Shown piece by piece: positions 17,225 through 26,123 of a stretch of DNA of 64,000 bases. The notes under the pieces are model-generated. The model saw nothing but the letters and a program-made list of their open reading frames with translations, was not told the DNA's origin and searched no databases. The DNA is from an uncultured Prevotellaceae bacterium (GTDB lineage: Bacteria; Bacteroidota; Bacteroidia; Bacteroidales; Bacteroidaceae): positions 1-64,000 of the forward strand of contig ONKX01000007.1 in assembly GCA_900318555.1 (NCBI GenBank), read 5' to 3'. Both the position numbers and the translations under genes were made by a program. Each line of letters opens with the position of its first letter. Position 1 is the first letter of the stretch.

Positions 17225-17240
17225 TGTTCCACGTGAAACA
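17225..17240. promoter_or_regulatory. parS site (ParB binding)
   Basis: TGTTCCACGTGAAACA matches the bacterial parS consensus TGTTNCACGTGAAACA at every position. It lies between mnmG and apt. A second identical copy is at 17813. Confidence 0.85.
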
Positions 17241-17284
17241 TAAGACATTGGACAATTATAATAATAACGTTAAAACCAAGGATT

Positions 17285-17812
17285 ATGAACAACAAAACAT
17301 TGATGGCGAATCTTCGCTGTATTCCAGACTTTCCACAGAAGGGTATCAACTTCCGTGACGTAACTACTTTGTTTAAGAACCCTGCTTGTCTGCAAATCAT
17401 GGTGGACGAACTCTACGAGATTTACAAAAACAAAGGAATCACCAAAATTGTTGGCATTGAAAGTCGCGGTTTTGTGATGGCTTCAGCATTGGCAGTTAAA
17501 CTGGGAGCAGGAGTGGTTTTGGCACGAAAACCAGGAAAACTACCTGCCGCGACCGTGCAGGAAAGTTACGCGAAAGAATATGGAACTGACACTATCGAAA
17601 TTCATGAAGATGCCATCAACGATAAAGACATCGTTTTGCTTCACGACGATCTCCTGGCAACAGGTGGAACGATGCGTGCTGCATGTAACTTGGTGAAGAA
17701 ATTCAATCCAAAAGGAATTATGGTGAACTTCCTCATTGAAATCACTGATGAAGGTTTGCATGGCAGAGACGTATTCGATGATGTGGAGGTTACCACATTG
17801 ATAACCGTTTAA
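17285..17812 (+). CDS. apt: Adenine phosphoribosyltransferase
   Basis: 175 residues. The PRPP-binding loop VLLHDDLLATGGTM is at about 116-130. The N-terminal PDFPQKGINFRDVT and the central GIESRGFVM and ARKPGKLP segments are typical of Apt. It salvages adenine to AMP in the cytoplasm. It lies between two parS sites: the first is 44 bases upstream and the second begins at the base after its stop codon. No separate -7 box is obvious, so it may be read from the mnmG promoter or from within the upstream gap. Confidence 0.95.
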   Translation: MNNKTLMANLRCIPDFPQKGINFRDVTTLFKNPACLQIMVDELYEIYKNKGITKIVGIESRGFVMASALAVKLGAGVVLARKPGKLPAATVQESYAKEYGTDTIEIHEDAINDKDIVLLHDDLLATGGTMRAACNLVKKFNPKGIMVNFLIEITDEGLHGRDVFDDVEVTTLITV

Positions 17813-17828
17813 TGTTCCACGTGAAACA
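17813..17828. promoter_or_regulatory. parS site (ParB binding)
   Basis: The second perfect TGTTCCACGTGAAACA. It starts immediately after the apt stop codon and fills most of the 21-base gap before uvrC. Confidence 0.85.
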
Positions 17829-17833
17829 TTAAG

Positions 17834-19657
17834 ATGACGAAGGAAGAGAACGAGGCACGTTTAGAGAAGCTAAGGGCTATTGTTAGAGCCTTGCCCGAGA
17901 GGCCTGGTAGCTATCAGTATTATGATGCTGATGGTACCATTATCTATGTGGGTAAAGCCAAGAATCTGAAGTCGCGTGTCTCGTCCTACTTCCACACAGA
18001 AGTTGACCGTTTTAAAACGAAGGTATTGGTATCGAAAATCCACGATATCAGCTATACCGTTGTCAATACCGAAGAGGACGCATTATTGCTGGAAAATGCA
18101 CTCATTAAGAAGTATAATCCGCGCTATAATGTGTTGCTGAAAGACGGCAAGACCTATCCCAGTATCTGCATCACAAAAGAGTATCTTCCGAGAATATTTC
18201 CCACCCGTACCATCAATAAGAAATGGGGCACATATTATGGTCCTTATTCGCATGTTGGTTCGATGCATGCAGTACTTGATTTAATCAAGAAACTCTATCA
18301 TCCTCGCACTTGTAAACAGCCACTTTTGGAGGAAGGCGTCAATGGCGGAAAATACCAGGTTTGTCTGGAATATCACATCAAGAATTGTGCTGGTCCTTGC
18401 ATTAAAAAGCAGTCGTGCGAGGACTACCAAAAGAACATTAATCAGGCACGAGAGATACTGAAAGGAAACACCCGTCAGCTGCTTCGAGACATGCGAGAAG
18501 ATATGATGAAACTGGCAGAAGAATTGCGTTTCGAGGAGGCAGAAGAGGTTAAACGAAGGTATATCTTGCTAGAGCAATTTGTGGCCAAAAGCGAGGTCGT
18601 CAGCCATACCATCAACAACGTCGATGTACTGTCGATTACGAACGACGAAAAGGTGGCATTCATCAACTATATCCACGTCTCAAACGGTCAAATTAACCAG
18701 AGTTTTACCTTCGAATATAAGAAGAAACTCGAGGAAACTGACGAGGAATTATTGCAGTTGGCTATCGTCGAGATGCGTGAGCGTTTTAAGAGCAATGCAA
18801 AGGAAATTATCCTGCCACAGGAGGTCAATATCGACCTGGAGGGTGTGACTATTACTGTGCCTCAAAGAGGCGACAAAAAGACCCTTTTAGACCTGTCGCT
18901 GATGAACGGAAAACAGTATAAATTCGATCGTTTGAAGCAGGCAGAAAAGCTCAATCCTGAGCAAAAACAGGTGCGATTGATGAAGGAATTGCAGGACCTT
19001 TTGCACCTGCCAAAGATGCCTTATCAGATAGAGTGTTTTGACAACTCGAACATCTCCGGAACAGACGCTGTAGCAGCTTGTGTTGTATTCAAAAAGATGA
19101 AACCCTCAAAGCAGGATTATCGCAAATATAACATCAAAACAGTAGTTGGTCCTGACGATTATGCATCAATGAAAGAGGTGGTTTATCGACGTTATAAACG
19201 TCTTTTAGACGAAGAACAACCCCTGCCAGATCTCATCGTTGCTGATGGTGGAAAAGGACAAATGGAGGTCATTCGTCAGGCCGTTCAAGACGAGTTAGGA
19301 CTCGATATCCCGATTGCAGGATTAGCTAAAAATGACAAACACAGAACGAATGAACTGCTATATGGTTTTCCGCCAAGAGTGGTGGGTATGAAGGATACAT
19401 CAGAACTATTCAGAGTGCTCACGCAACTACAGGACGAGGTGCACCGCTTTGCCATTGAATTCCATCGAAACAAGCGTTCTAAGCGCGCCTTACACTCCGA
19501 GCTGAATGACATCAAGGGCATCGGTCCAAAAACGCGTGACGAGCTTCTAAATGGCCTTAAATCCGTCAAGCAAATCAAAGAAGCGACGCAGGAAAAAGTT
19601 GCAGAGCTCATAGGCCCAGCAAAAGCAAAAATTGTCTATGAATATTTCCACACGTAA
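17834..19657 (+). CDS. uvrC: Excinuclease ABC subunit C
   Basis: 607 residues. The N-terminal GIY-YIG nuclease domain (GSYQYYDADGTIIYVGKAKNLKSR) makes the 3' incision. A UVR motif (EELRFEEAEEVKRRYILLEQ, about 225-245) binds UvrB. The C-terminal RNase H-like domain (IECFDNSNISGTDAVAACVV, LIVADGGKGQ) makes the 5' incision, and a helix-hairpin-helix (LNDIKGIGPKTRDELL) ends the protein. It acts in nucleotide excision repair. It starts 5 bases after the parS site at 17813 and is probably cotranscribed with apt. Length is normal. Confidence 0.96.
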   Translation: MTKEENEARLEKLRAIVRALPERPGSYQYYDADGTIIYVGKAKNLKSRVSSYFHTEVDRFKTKVLVSKIHDISYTVVNTEEDALLLENALIKKYNPRYNVLLKDGKTYPSICITKEYLPRIFPTRTINKKWGTYYGPYSHVGSMHAVLDLIKKLYHPRTCKQPLLEEGVNGGKYQVCLEYHIKNCAGPCIKKQSCEDYQKNINQAREILKGNTRQLLRDMREDMMKLAEELRFEEAEEVKRRYILLEQFVAKSEVVSHTINNVDVLSITNDEKVAFINYIHVSNGQINQSFTFEYKKKLEETDEELLQLAIVEMRERFKSNAKEIILPQEVNIDLEGVTITVPQRGDKKTLLDLSLMNGKQYKFDRLKQAEKLNPEQKQVRLMKELQDLLHLPKMPYQIECFDNSNISGTDAVAACVVFKKMKPSKQDYRKYNIKTVVGPDDYASMKEVVYRRYKRLLDEEQPLPDLIVADGGKGQMEVIRQAVQDELGLDIPIAGLAKNDKHRTNELLYGFPPRVVGMKDTSELFRVLTQLQDEVHRFAIEFHRNKRSKRALHSELNDIKGIGPKTRDELLNGLKSVKQIKEATQEKVAELIGPAKAKIVYEYFHT

Positions 19658-19683
19658 AGTTTGGAAATATCAAATTTATTGCT

Positions 19684-19691
19684 TAACTTTG
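19684..19691 (+). promoter_or_regulatory. -7 promoter box for dtd
   Basis: TAACTTTG ending 5 bases before the dtd ATG, identical in spacing to the mnmG promoter (TTTGCAGCATG in both), so probably a leaderless transcript. Confidence 0.6.
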
Positions 19692-19695
19692 CAGC

Positions 19696-20148
19696 ATGAG
19701 AGCAGTGATACAACGAGTTACCCATGCCAGCGTTACCATCGAGGGCAGCGTCAAGAGCCGAATTGGACAAGGATTCTTGATATTTCTTGGTGTGTGCGAT
19801 GAAGACACGATGGAGGACGTAGAATGGCTGGTCAAGAAGATTGCCAATCTACGCGTGTTTGGCGACGAGAACGACGTGATGAACCGCAGTATTCTCGACG
19901 TACAGGGAGAGGCGCTGGTTGTGAGCCAGTTCACGTTATTTGCAAGCTATAAGAAAGGCAATAGGCCAAGTTGGTTCAGAGCAGGCAGTCATGAGCATTC
20001 TATACCGCTCTACGAAGCCTTCTGCGACCAGCTTACGGAGGCAATAGGGAAACCTGTAGGCACTGGCGAATTCGGCGCTGATATGAAGGTGGAATTACTC
20101 AACGACGGTCCTGTGACTATCTGTATGGACACGAAGAATAAGGAATAA
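19696..20148 (+). CDS. dtd: D-aminoacyl-tRNA deacylase
   Basis: 150 residues, full length. The two DTD signatures are present: SQFTLFA (77-83) and the C-terminal NDGPVTI (136-142), which together form the active site across the dimer. It hydrolyses D-amino acids from mischarged tRNA. It is the first gene of a likely operon with two small membrane proteins, the broken mazG-like gene and possibly deoC. The promoter is five bases from the start codon. Confidence 0.95.
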   Translation: MRAVIQRVTHASVTIEGSVKSRIGQGFLIFLGVCDEDTMEDVEWLVKKIANLRVFGDENDVMNRSILDVQGEALVVSQFTLFASYKKGNRPSWFRAGSHEHSIPLYEAFCDQLTEAIGKPVGTGEFGADMKVELLNDGPVTICMDTKNKE

Positions 20149-20150
20149 TT

Positions 20151-20399
20151 ATGAAGAAATATCTGAGGGAAATAGAAATTTCAGGACTGATACTGGTTAT
20201 TATCGGTATCGTGTGCTCTTGGATTTGGGGCGCTAATTTCGGCATGTGGCCCTGCTTGGTGGGATTGTTCCTGTGGCTCATTACCTTTTTGTACAAGGCA
20301 TTCCACTGGAACGAATATGCCCGTGAGAACAAACAGAACATCATGATTTTGCTGATTGCTATCATTATACTCATCCTGCAAATGATTATAAGGCTATAA
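20151..20399 (+). CDS. Small two-to-three-helix membrane protein
   Basis: 82 residues with hydrophobic segments around SGLILVIIGIVCSWIW, WPCLVGLFLWLITFLY and IMILLIAIIILILQMII. I do not recognise the family. It starts two bases after the dtd stop, so translation is probably coupled. The next gene is a paralog (both begin MKKYL and share an [AY]K[AV]FH..EY motif), suggesting local duplication. Function unknown. Confidence 0.65.
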   Translation: MKKYLREIEISGLILVIIGIVCSWIWGANFGMWPCLVGLFLWLITFLYKAFHWNEYARENKQNIMILLIAIIILILQMIIRL

Positions 20400-20438
20400 C
20401 ACAATACATTATAAACCTCATACATAAATTATAACATT

Positions 20439-20696
20439 ATGAAAAAATACTTAGGCATCATCAACACAATTGGTTCTGGACTTTTCATTGTTGGCATAAT
20501 AATAAAATTATACGGAGATAAGCAAATTGGTACATGGCTATATGCGATAGGCATTATACTCCTTCTCGTCAGTATCATCTACAAAGTCTTTCATTTAAAG
20601 GAGTACAAAGAAGAATTGAAGGAAAATGTGATTGCCTATGTCATTAGCGTCGTTGGATTTGTATTAATCATGATATCCATCCTATATTTTATATGA
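20439..20696 (+). CDS. Small membrane protein, paralog of the preceding gene
   Basis: 85 residues with three hydrophobic stretches (GSGLFIVGIIIKLY, WLYAIGIILLLVSIIY, VIAYVISVVGFVLIMISIL) and the same MKKYL start and KVFHLKEYKEE motif as the previous gene. It overlaps the start of the mazG-like gene by 4 bases (ATGA). No recognised function. Confidence 0.65.
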   Translation: MKKYLGIINTIGSGLFIVGIIIKLYGDKQIGTWLYAIGIILLLVSIIYKVFHLKEYKEELKENVIAYVISVVGFVLIMISILYFI

Positions 20697-20994
20697 CGAT
20701 ACAAGAAGCACAACAGGCTGTAGATCAGTGGATTAAAACGTACGGAGTACGTTATTTCTCTGAGTTGACCAATATGGCTGTTCTAACAGAGGAAGTTGGT
20801 AATATGGTGACCAAAGCTTCAAGCCTGGCGAGAAAGAAAATCTTGGCGAGGAGATGGCCGATGTGCTATGGGTATTGCTCTGTCTGGCTAATCAGACGGG
20901 TGTCGACTTGACGGAAGAATTGAAAAAATCGATAGAAAAGAAGACAAAACGCGACGCTGAACGTCATAAGAATAATAGTAAACTAACAAAATAA
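20693..20994 (+). pseudogene. MazG-like NTP pyrophosphohydrolase, frameshifted
   Basis: The first frame reads MTIQEAQQAVDQWIKTYGVRYFSELTNMAVLTEEVG, the typical start of a small MazG-like pyrophosphatase including the metal-binding EEVG. It then loses frame. The correct continuation (GDQSFKPGEKENLGEEMADVLWVL) is in another frame and runs to a stop at 20992-20994. About ten residues of the helix after EEVG are missing, so this is an out-of-frame deletion of roughly 25-30 bases, not a one-base slip. Both ExxE/D metal-binding pairs would be needed for nucleotide hydrolysis. The gene is coupled to the upstream membrane protein by an ATGA overlap. Confidence 0.75.
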
Positions 20995-21027
20995 ACATCT
21001 ATTTATTAACAAAAACCAATTAAAACT

Positions 21028-21972
21028 ATGGGAGAACATTGTCATTGTGGTTGTAACCACGAGCATCATCACGACGATGCACAGCATTTGGAGAGCATGT
21101 ACGATCAGGCTTTGGCTCTGTACGACTTCAACATCAAAGACGAAGATGTGAAGGAAGCCGTCAAGAAAATCATCGCTGAAAAGGTGCCTGAAAACGACAC
21201 GCCTGAGGTCAAAAAGTTCATGTTCGGATCTATTGAGCTGACGACGCTGACTACGCAGGACTCAGCTGAAAGCGTACTGAAACTGGTGGAGAAAGTGAAC
21301 GATTTTGCTCACGAATATCCTGATATGCCACATGTGGCAACCATCGTTACCTACCCTCGTTTCACCAAGCTGGTCAGCGAATCGTGCGAGGTGGAAGGAG
21401 TCATTCCTACCTGCGTCAGTGGTGCTTTCCCATCCTCTCAGGCGCTATTGGAAATCAAAGTTGCCGAGACAGCTCTTGCTATCAAAGACGGTGCCAAGAA
21501 CGTTGATATCGTGATGCACGTTGGTGAGTTCTTGGCAGGCGACTACGAGACCGTTTGCGACGAGATTCGCGAACAGAAGGCAACCTGCCGCGACGTGCCT
21601 ATGAAGGTCATCTTAGAGACGGGCGATCTGGGTTCTTGCGCTAACATCAAGAAGGCATCTATCCTGTCTATGTATGCTGGTGCAGACTACATCAAGACTT
21701 CTACTGGTAAGGAGAAAGTCAGTGCTACACCTGAAGCCGCCTACGTCATGTGTCAGGCCATCAAGGAGTACTTCCAGAAGACAGGTATCCGTGTTGGTTT
21801 CAAGCCTGCTGGAGGCATCAATACCATCATGGATGCGCTCACCTACTACACCATCGTAAAGGAAGTATTGGGTGAGGATTGGCTCAACAACTACTATTTC
21901 CGCTTGGGAACCAGCCGTCTGGCTAATCTCGTGCTGAGCGAGTTGGAAGGCAAGGAAGTAAAATTCTTCTAA
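21028..21972 (+). CDS. deoC: Deoxyribose-phosphate aldolase
   Basis: 314 residues. The class I aldolase Schiff-base lysine is Lys223 in ADYIKTSTG; the proton-relay lysine is Lys259 in GFKPAGG. It cleaves 2-deoxyribose-5-phosphate to glyceraldehyde-3-phosphate and acetaldehyde. The N-terminus is unusual: MGEHCHCGCNHEHHHDD, rich in Cys and His, a likely metal-binding tail not needed for aldolase activity. The protein is longer than E. coli DeoC (about 259). It lies 33 bases after the broken mazG-like gene and converges on the polyprenyl synthase gene with overlapping stop codons. Confidence 0.93.
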   Translation: MGEHCHCGCNHEHHHDDAQHLESMYDQALALYDFNIKDEDVKEAVKKIIAEKVPENDTPEVKKFMFGSIELTTLTTQDSAESVLKLVEKVNDFAHEYPDMPHVATIVTYPRFTKLVSESCEVEGVIPTCVSGAFPSSQALLEIKVAETALAIKDGAKNVDIVMHVGEFLAGDYETVCDEIREQKATCRDVPMKVILETGDLGSCANIKKASILSMYAGADYIKTSTGKEKVSATPEAAYVMCQAIKEYFQKTGIRVGFKPAGGINTIMDALTYYTIVKEVLGEDWLNNYYFRLGTSRLANLVLSELEGKEVKFF

Positions 21973-22946
21973 TAATTTCGCTGAACAACGTAATCCACAT
22001 AGGCTGTCAAGGATTCCTTGATGGCCTTTTCTTTGACGTTTTCATCGATATACTGCATACAAACCTTACTGAAATCTGCCATCTTCTGCTCGGCATAATC
22101 GATACCTCCATGTTGTTTGGTAAATTCCACCAAAACGGCGATTTCATCAGGATTAATCGTTCCTGCTTTCACCTTCCTGGCCAATGTGTGCATCGATTCG
22201 AAGTCAATATTGTTCAAGGCATAGATGACAGGGAGCGTCAACTTACCCTCAGTCATATCATTTCCTGTGGGTTTGCCTATTTCCTTCGAATCAAAATAGT
22301 CGAAGATATCATCGCGAATCTGGAACATAATACCCAAGTACTGACCAAACTGTTTAGCTTTCAGCATCTCTTCCTGCGTAGCACCACCAGACATTGCACC
22401 AATAGCGGCACAAGCCTCAAACAAAGCCGCTGTCTTCTGCTTGATAACATCGTAATACACATCTTCAGAGATAGCCTGATTCTGAATGTTTGACAACTGC
22501 AGAATCTCACCAGCGGCCAGCGTACGGCCCAGTTCAGCGAGATATTCAATGATGCGCTGATGACCAGTGAACGACACATGCAGCAAAGCAGTAGACAGGA
22601 TATAGTCGCCTACCAATACTGCTACCTTATTATTATAGGAAGCATTGACGGACGCCTGACCTCTACGCTCGTCACTTTCGTCTACCACATCGTCATGAAC
22701 GAGTGAAGCCGTATGCAACAATTCAAGACCAACGGCGGAATGCTGGGTGACGTCACTAATATCACCAAAATTGCGTGCCATCAGCATCATCAAGATGGGG
22801 CGCATACGTTTTCCACCACGCTGACGAATATGGCTCAAAGCGGAACCTAACATGCCATCGTCGTGAGTCAAAGCACTATTGAAAAGGGTGATAAAATCGT
22901 CCAAATCTTTCTGAATTGGTTGTTTAATGATGCTTAAATTATCCAT
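21969..22946 (-). CDS. Trans-type polyprenyl diphosphate synthase
   Basis: 325 residues. It has both aspartate-rich motifs of E-isoprenyl synthases: HDDVVDESDERRG (Asp85-Asp89) and RDDIFDYFD (Asp212-Asp216), plus GGKRMRP for diphosphate binding. The bulkier residues before the first motif and the presence of only one such gene here fit a long-chain (octaprenyl/menaquinone side chain) synthase, but chain length cannot be read with certainty. A minus-strand -7 box lies at 22966-22973. It is divergent from polA. Confidence 0.9.
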   Translation of the reverse strand: MDNLSIIKQPIQKDLDDFITLFNSALTHDDGMLGSALSHIRQRGGKRMRPILMMLMARNFGDISDVTQHSAVGLELLHTASLVHDDVVDESDERRGQASVNASYNNKVAVLVGDYILSTALLHVSFTGHQRIIEYLAELGRTLAAGEILQLSNIQNQAISEDVYYDVIKQKTAALFEACAAIGAMSGGATQEEMLKAKQFGQYLGIMFQIRDDIFDYFDSKEIGKPTGNDMTEGKLTLPVIYALNNIDFESMHTLARKVKAGTINPDEIAVLVEFTKQHGGIDYAEQKMADFSKVCMQYIDENVKEKAIKESLTAYVDYVVQRNY

Positions 22947-22965
22947 ATCTAACGCTATTTTGATG

Positions 22966-22973
22966 CAAAATTA
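22966..22973 (-). promoter_or_regulatory. -7 promoter box for polyprenyl synthase
   Basis: TAATTTTG on the minus strand, 20 bases before the start codon. Confidence 0.6.
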
Positions 22974-23029
22974 ATGAAAATAATTGGATATTCGCCAATT
23001 TATTAGTAATTTTACGCACAAATTCACAA

Positions 23030-25801
23030 ATGGTTATGGAAAAATTGTTCCTTTTAGACGCTTATGCGCTTATTTATCGCTCGTATTACGCATTCATCAA
23101 AAACCCGCGTATCAACTCAAAAGGCCTGAATACATCGGCCATTATGGGCTTTCTGAATACGTTGCAGGAAGTACTCACCAAAGAGCAACCCACCCATCTG
23201 GGTGTGGCCTTCGATCCTCATGGGCCGACGTTCCGTAGTGAAGCCTATCCTGCTTATAAAGCCCAGCGTGAGGCAACGCCCGAGGATATTAAACAAAGTG
23301 TGCCAATCATCAAGAATATACTCAAAGCTTGGAACATTCCTATCCTAGAGGCTGAAGGCTATGAAGCTGATGACGTTATTGGCACACTGGCCACGAAGGC
23401 TGGCGAGCAAGGTATCGATACCTACATGCTGACACCTGATAAGGATTATGGACAGCTGGTGCGAGATAATGTGAAGATCTATCGTCCTCGTCACGGAGGT
23501 GGTTATGAGGTGATGGGTCCTGAGGAAGTGAAAGCAAAATACGCCATTCCATCGACAGAAGCCGTCATTGACCTCTTGGCATTGATGGGTGACTCAGCTG
23601 ATAACTTCCCTGGATGTCCTGGTGTTGGTGAGAAGACAGCAGTGAAACTCATCAACGAATTTGGAACCGTTGAGGAACTCATCGCTCGCTCGTCAGAAAT
23701 CAAAGGTGCACTTCAGAAAAAAGTGGAGGAACACGTCGACGACATCAAACTCTCGAAATTTCTGGCGACCATCAAAACGGATGTGCCCATCGAACTCCGG
23801 ATGGACGAGTTGAAGATTTCGCAACCCAACGAGACCGAACTTGTCAAACTCTTCGAAGAATTAGAGTTGAAGAGCCTCGCAAGTAAGATTCTTAAAAAGT
23901 CTGAAACAAAGCCAAAACCTGTTAATCAACAACTCGATCTCTTTGCAGAATTTGCGCCCGAAGGGTCGAACGGGCCAGAATTTTCGAGTTTTGAGACGTT
24001 AAAAACGATCGCTCACGAATACAAACTCGTTGAAAATGAGGAAGATATTCGGAAACTTTATGACTTTTTTAGGACAAAAGATTTTCTCGTTCTAGACACG
24101 GAAACCACTTCAACCTCTGCCATCGACGCAGAATTGGTAGGTTTGAGCTTCGCGGTAGAGGAACACAAGGCCTTTTATGTGCCCATTCCTGCCAATCGTG
24201 AAGAAGCGTTGCGAATTGTTAATATATTTAAACCACTCTACGAAGACCCCAAAATCCTAAAGGTTGGTCAGAACCTGAAGTACGACCTCGAAGTGTTACG
24301 CAACTATGACATCCGTCTCGATGGTCCGATGTGGGACACGATGATAGCCCACTATCTCATCCAACCAGAACTTCGTCATAACATGGACTATATGGCTGAG
24401 GTGTATCTGCACTATCAAACCATCCATATCGATGAACTCATTGGTCCCAAGGGAAAGAACCAGCGCTCCATGCGTGACCTCTCCCCCACCCTCGTCTATG
24501 AATATGCTTGTGAGGATGCGGACATCACTCTGCAACTAAAGAACAAGTTGGAGCCTGAACTAAAACGCCTGCAATGCGAAGACCTATTTTATAATATAGA
24601 GATGCCTCTGATGCCTGTCTTGGCAGAGATGGAGATGAATGGTGTCTGTCTTGATACTCAGTCGTTGGCTGAGACTAGCAAGCAGTTTACTGCTCGCATG
24701 AATGAGATTGAGGCACGCATATACGAACTCGCTGGCGAACAATTCAATATTGCCTCACCCAAACAGGTGGGTGAAATCCTCTTCGATAAACTGAAGATTG
24801 TCGAGAAGGCCAAGAAGACCAAGACGGGTCAATATGTCACTAGCGAAGAGGTGTTGCAACAACTGAAGAACAAGCACGAAATCGTTGCTGACATCCTGGA
24901 ACACAGGGGGTTAAAGAAACTCATCGGCACCTATATCGATGCTCTTCCAAAGCTGATAAATCCTCGCACTGGTCACATCCATACCTCGTTCAATCAGACC
25001 ATTACAGCAACAGGTCGTTTGTCGTCTTCTGATCCCAACCTGCAGAACATCCCTATTCGTGGCGAGGACGGCAAGGAGATTCGTAAGGCGTTTATTGCTG
25101 AACCAGGTTGTCTGTTCTTCTCTGCAGACTATAGTCAGATTGAACTTCGCGTGATGGCTCACCTCTCTCAAGACCCACAGATGATTGAGGTTTTCCGCGA
25201 GGGCAAAGACCTACATGCTGCTACTGCTGCCAACATCTACAAGAAGCCTATCGAAGAAGTTACGCGCGACGAACGTACGAAGTCAAAACGAGCCAATTTT
25301 GGTATCATCTATGGCATCACTGTCTTTGGTCTCGCAGAGCGCTTGGATATCCCTCGCGATGAAGCTAAGATGCTGATAGACGGTTACTTCCAGACCTTCC
25401 CAGAGGTTCACGACTACATGGAGAAATCCAAGGAAATAGCCAGAAAACAAGGTTACGTCACTACCCTATTCGGACGTCGTCGCTACCTGCCAGACATCAA
25501 CTCACAAAACAGCGTCGTGCGTGGTTTTGCTGAGCGTAACGCCATCAATGCACCCATTCAGGGCACCGCTGCCGACATCATCAAAGTGGCAATGATTCAC
25601 ATCTTCCAGCGCTTCAAAGCCGAAGGAATCAAGAGCAAAATGATCCTGCAAGTCCACGACGAACTCAATTTCTCCGTCTATCCTGACGAGAAGGAAAAGG
25701 TAGAGCGTATCGTCATCGAAGAGATGCAAAACGCCTTCCACATGGCTGTACCCCTTGTTGCTGACTCCGGCTTTGGCGATAACTGGCTCGAGGCCCATTA
25801 A
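23030..25801 (+). CDS. polA: DNA polymerase I
   Basis: 923 residues; an ATG two codons in is an equal candidate start. The 5'-nuclease domain (about 1-290) has EADDVIGTLA, TPDKDYGQLV and GDSADNFPGCPGVGEKTA. The 3'-5' exonuclease domain appears active: DTETT (ExoI, near residue 357), GQNLKYDLEVL (ExoII) and YACEDADIT (ExoIII). The polymerase domain has motif A DYSQIELR, the O-helix RTKSKRANFGIIYG and motif C QVHDEL. It functions in Okazaki fragment maturation and repair. It has a divergent promoter region with the polyprenyl synthase. A phased repeat array starts about 20 bases after the stop codon. Confidence 0.97.
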   Translation: MVMEKLFLLDAYALIYRSYYAFIKNPRINSKGLNTSAIMGFLNTLQEVLTKEQPTHLGVAFDPHGPTFRSEAYPAYKAQREATPEDIKQSVPIIKNILKAWNIPILEAEGYEADDVIGTLATKAGEQGIDTYMLTPDKDYGQLVRDNVKIYRPRHGGGYEVMGPEEVKAKYAIPSTEAVIDLLALMGDSADNFPGCPGVGEKTAVKLINEFGTVEELIARSSEIKGALQKKVEEHVDDIKLSKFLATIKTDVPIELRMDELKISQPNETELVKLFEELELKSLASKILKKSETKPKPVNQQLDLFAEFAPEGSNGPEFSSFETLKTIAHEYKLVENEEDIRKLYDFFRTKDFLVLDTETTSTSAIDAELVGLSFAVEEHKAFYVPIPANREEALRIVNIFKPLYEDPKILKVGQNLKYDLEVLRNYDIRLDGPMWDTMIAHYLIQPELRHNMDYMAEVYLHYQTIHIDELIGPKGKNQRSMRDLSPTLVYEYACEDADITLQLKNKLEPELKRLQCEDLFYNIEMPLMPVLAEMEMNGVCLDTQSLAETSKQFTARMNEIEARIYELAGEQFNIASPKQVGEILFDKLKIVEKAKKTKTGQYVTSEEVLQQLKNKHEIVADILEHRGLKKLIGTYIDALPKLINPRTGHIHTSFNQTITATGRLSSSDPNLQNIPIRGEDGKEIRKAFIAEPGCLFFSADYSQIELRVMAHLSQDPQMIEVFREGKDLHAATAANIYKKPIEEVTRDERTKSKRANFGIIYGITVFGLAERLDIPRDEAKMLIDGYFQTFPEVHDYMEKSKEIARKQGYVTTLFGRRRYLPDINSQNSVVRGFAERNAINAPIQGTAADIIKVAMIHIFQRFKAEGIKSKMILQVHDELNFSVYPDEKEKVERIVIEEMQNAFHMAVPLVADSGFGDNWLEAH

Positions 25802-25820
25802 AATATTAATCATTGTCACT

Positions 25821-25960
25821 GTTTTATTAAACAACGCCTTTGTTTTATCAAACGATGGCGTTGTTTTAACAAACATCGACGCAGTTTTAACTTTACCTTT
25901 ACCTTAACGACCCTTTAATGTCGTACAAAAGACCTTTTTACACGGCAGTAAAGCATTTTC
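25821..25960. repeat. Composite phased array (families B and C, inverted)
   Basis: GTTTTA starts at 25821, 25842, 25863 and 25884, exactly 21 bp apart, and reads as the reverse complement of the B array at 848-917. It continues into CAGTTTTAACTTTA, the inverse of the C/B junction at 831-848, then C-like units (ACAAAAG at 25925, AGTAAAG at 25947, 22 bp apart). Confidence 0.75.
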
Positions 25961-26081
25961 TTCTCGGAGCTCTCTTGTCAATACCAAGCCGCTCTCATTA
26001 GAAGAACACTGATTACCACTCTTTTTAAGTAGATTTCAACAAATAAATAGGGTTTTATTTGGTTTTATCCTCATTTATTAC

Positions 26082-26089
26082 TACCTTTG
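26082..26089 (+). promoter_or_regulatory. -7 promoter box for first BspA-like gene
   Basis: TACCTTTG followed by CAGC, 35 bases before the start at 26124. Confidence 0.65.
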
Positions 26090-26123
26090 CAGCCCGAAAA
26101 AGAATAAACACATTTAGAAGAAC

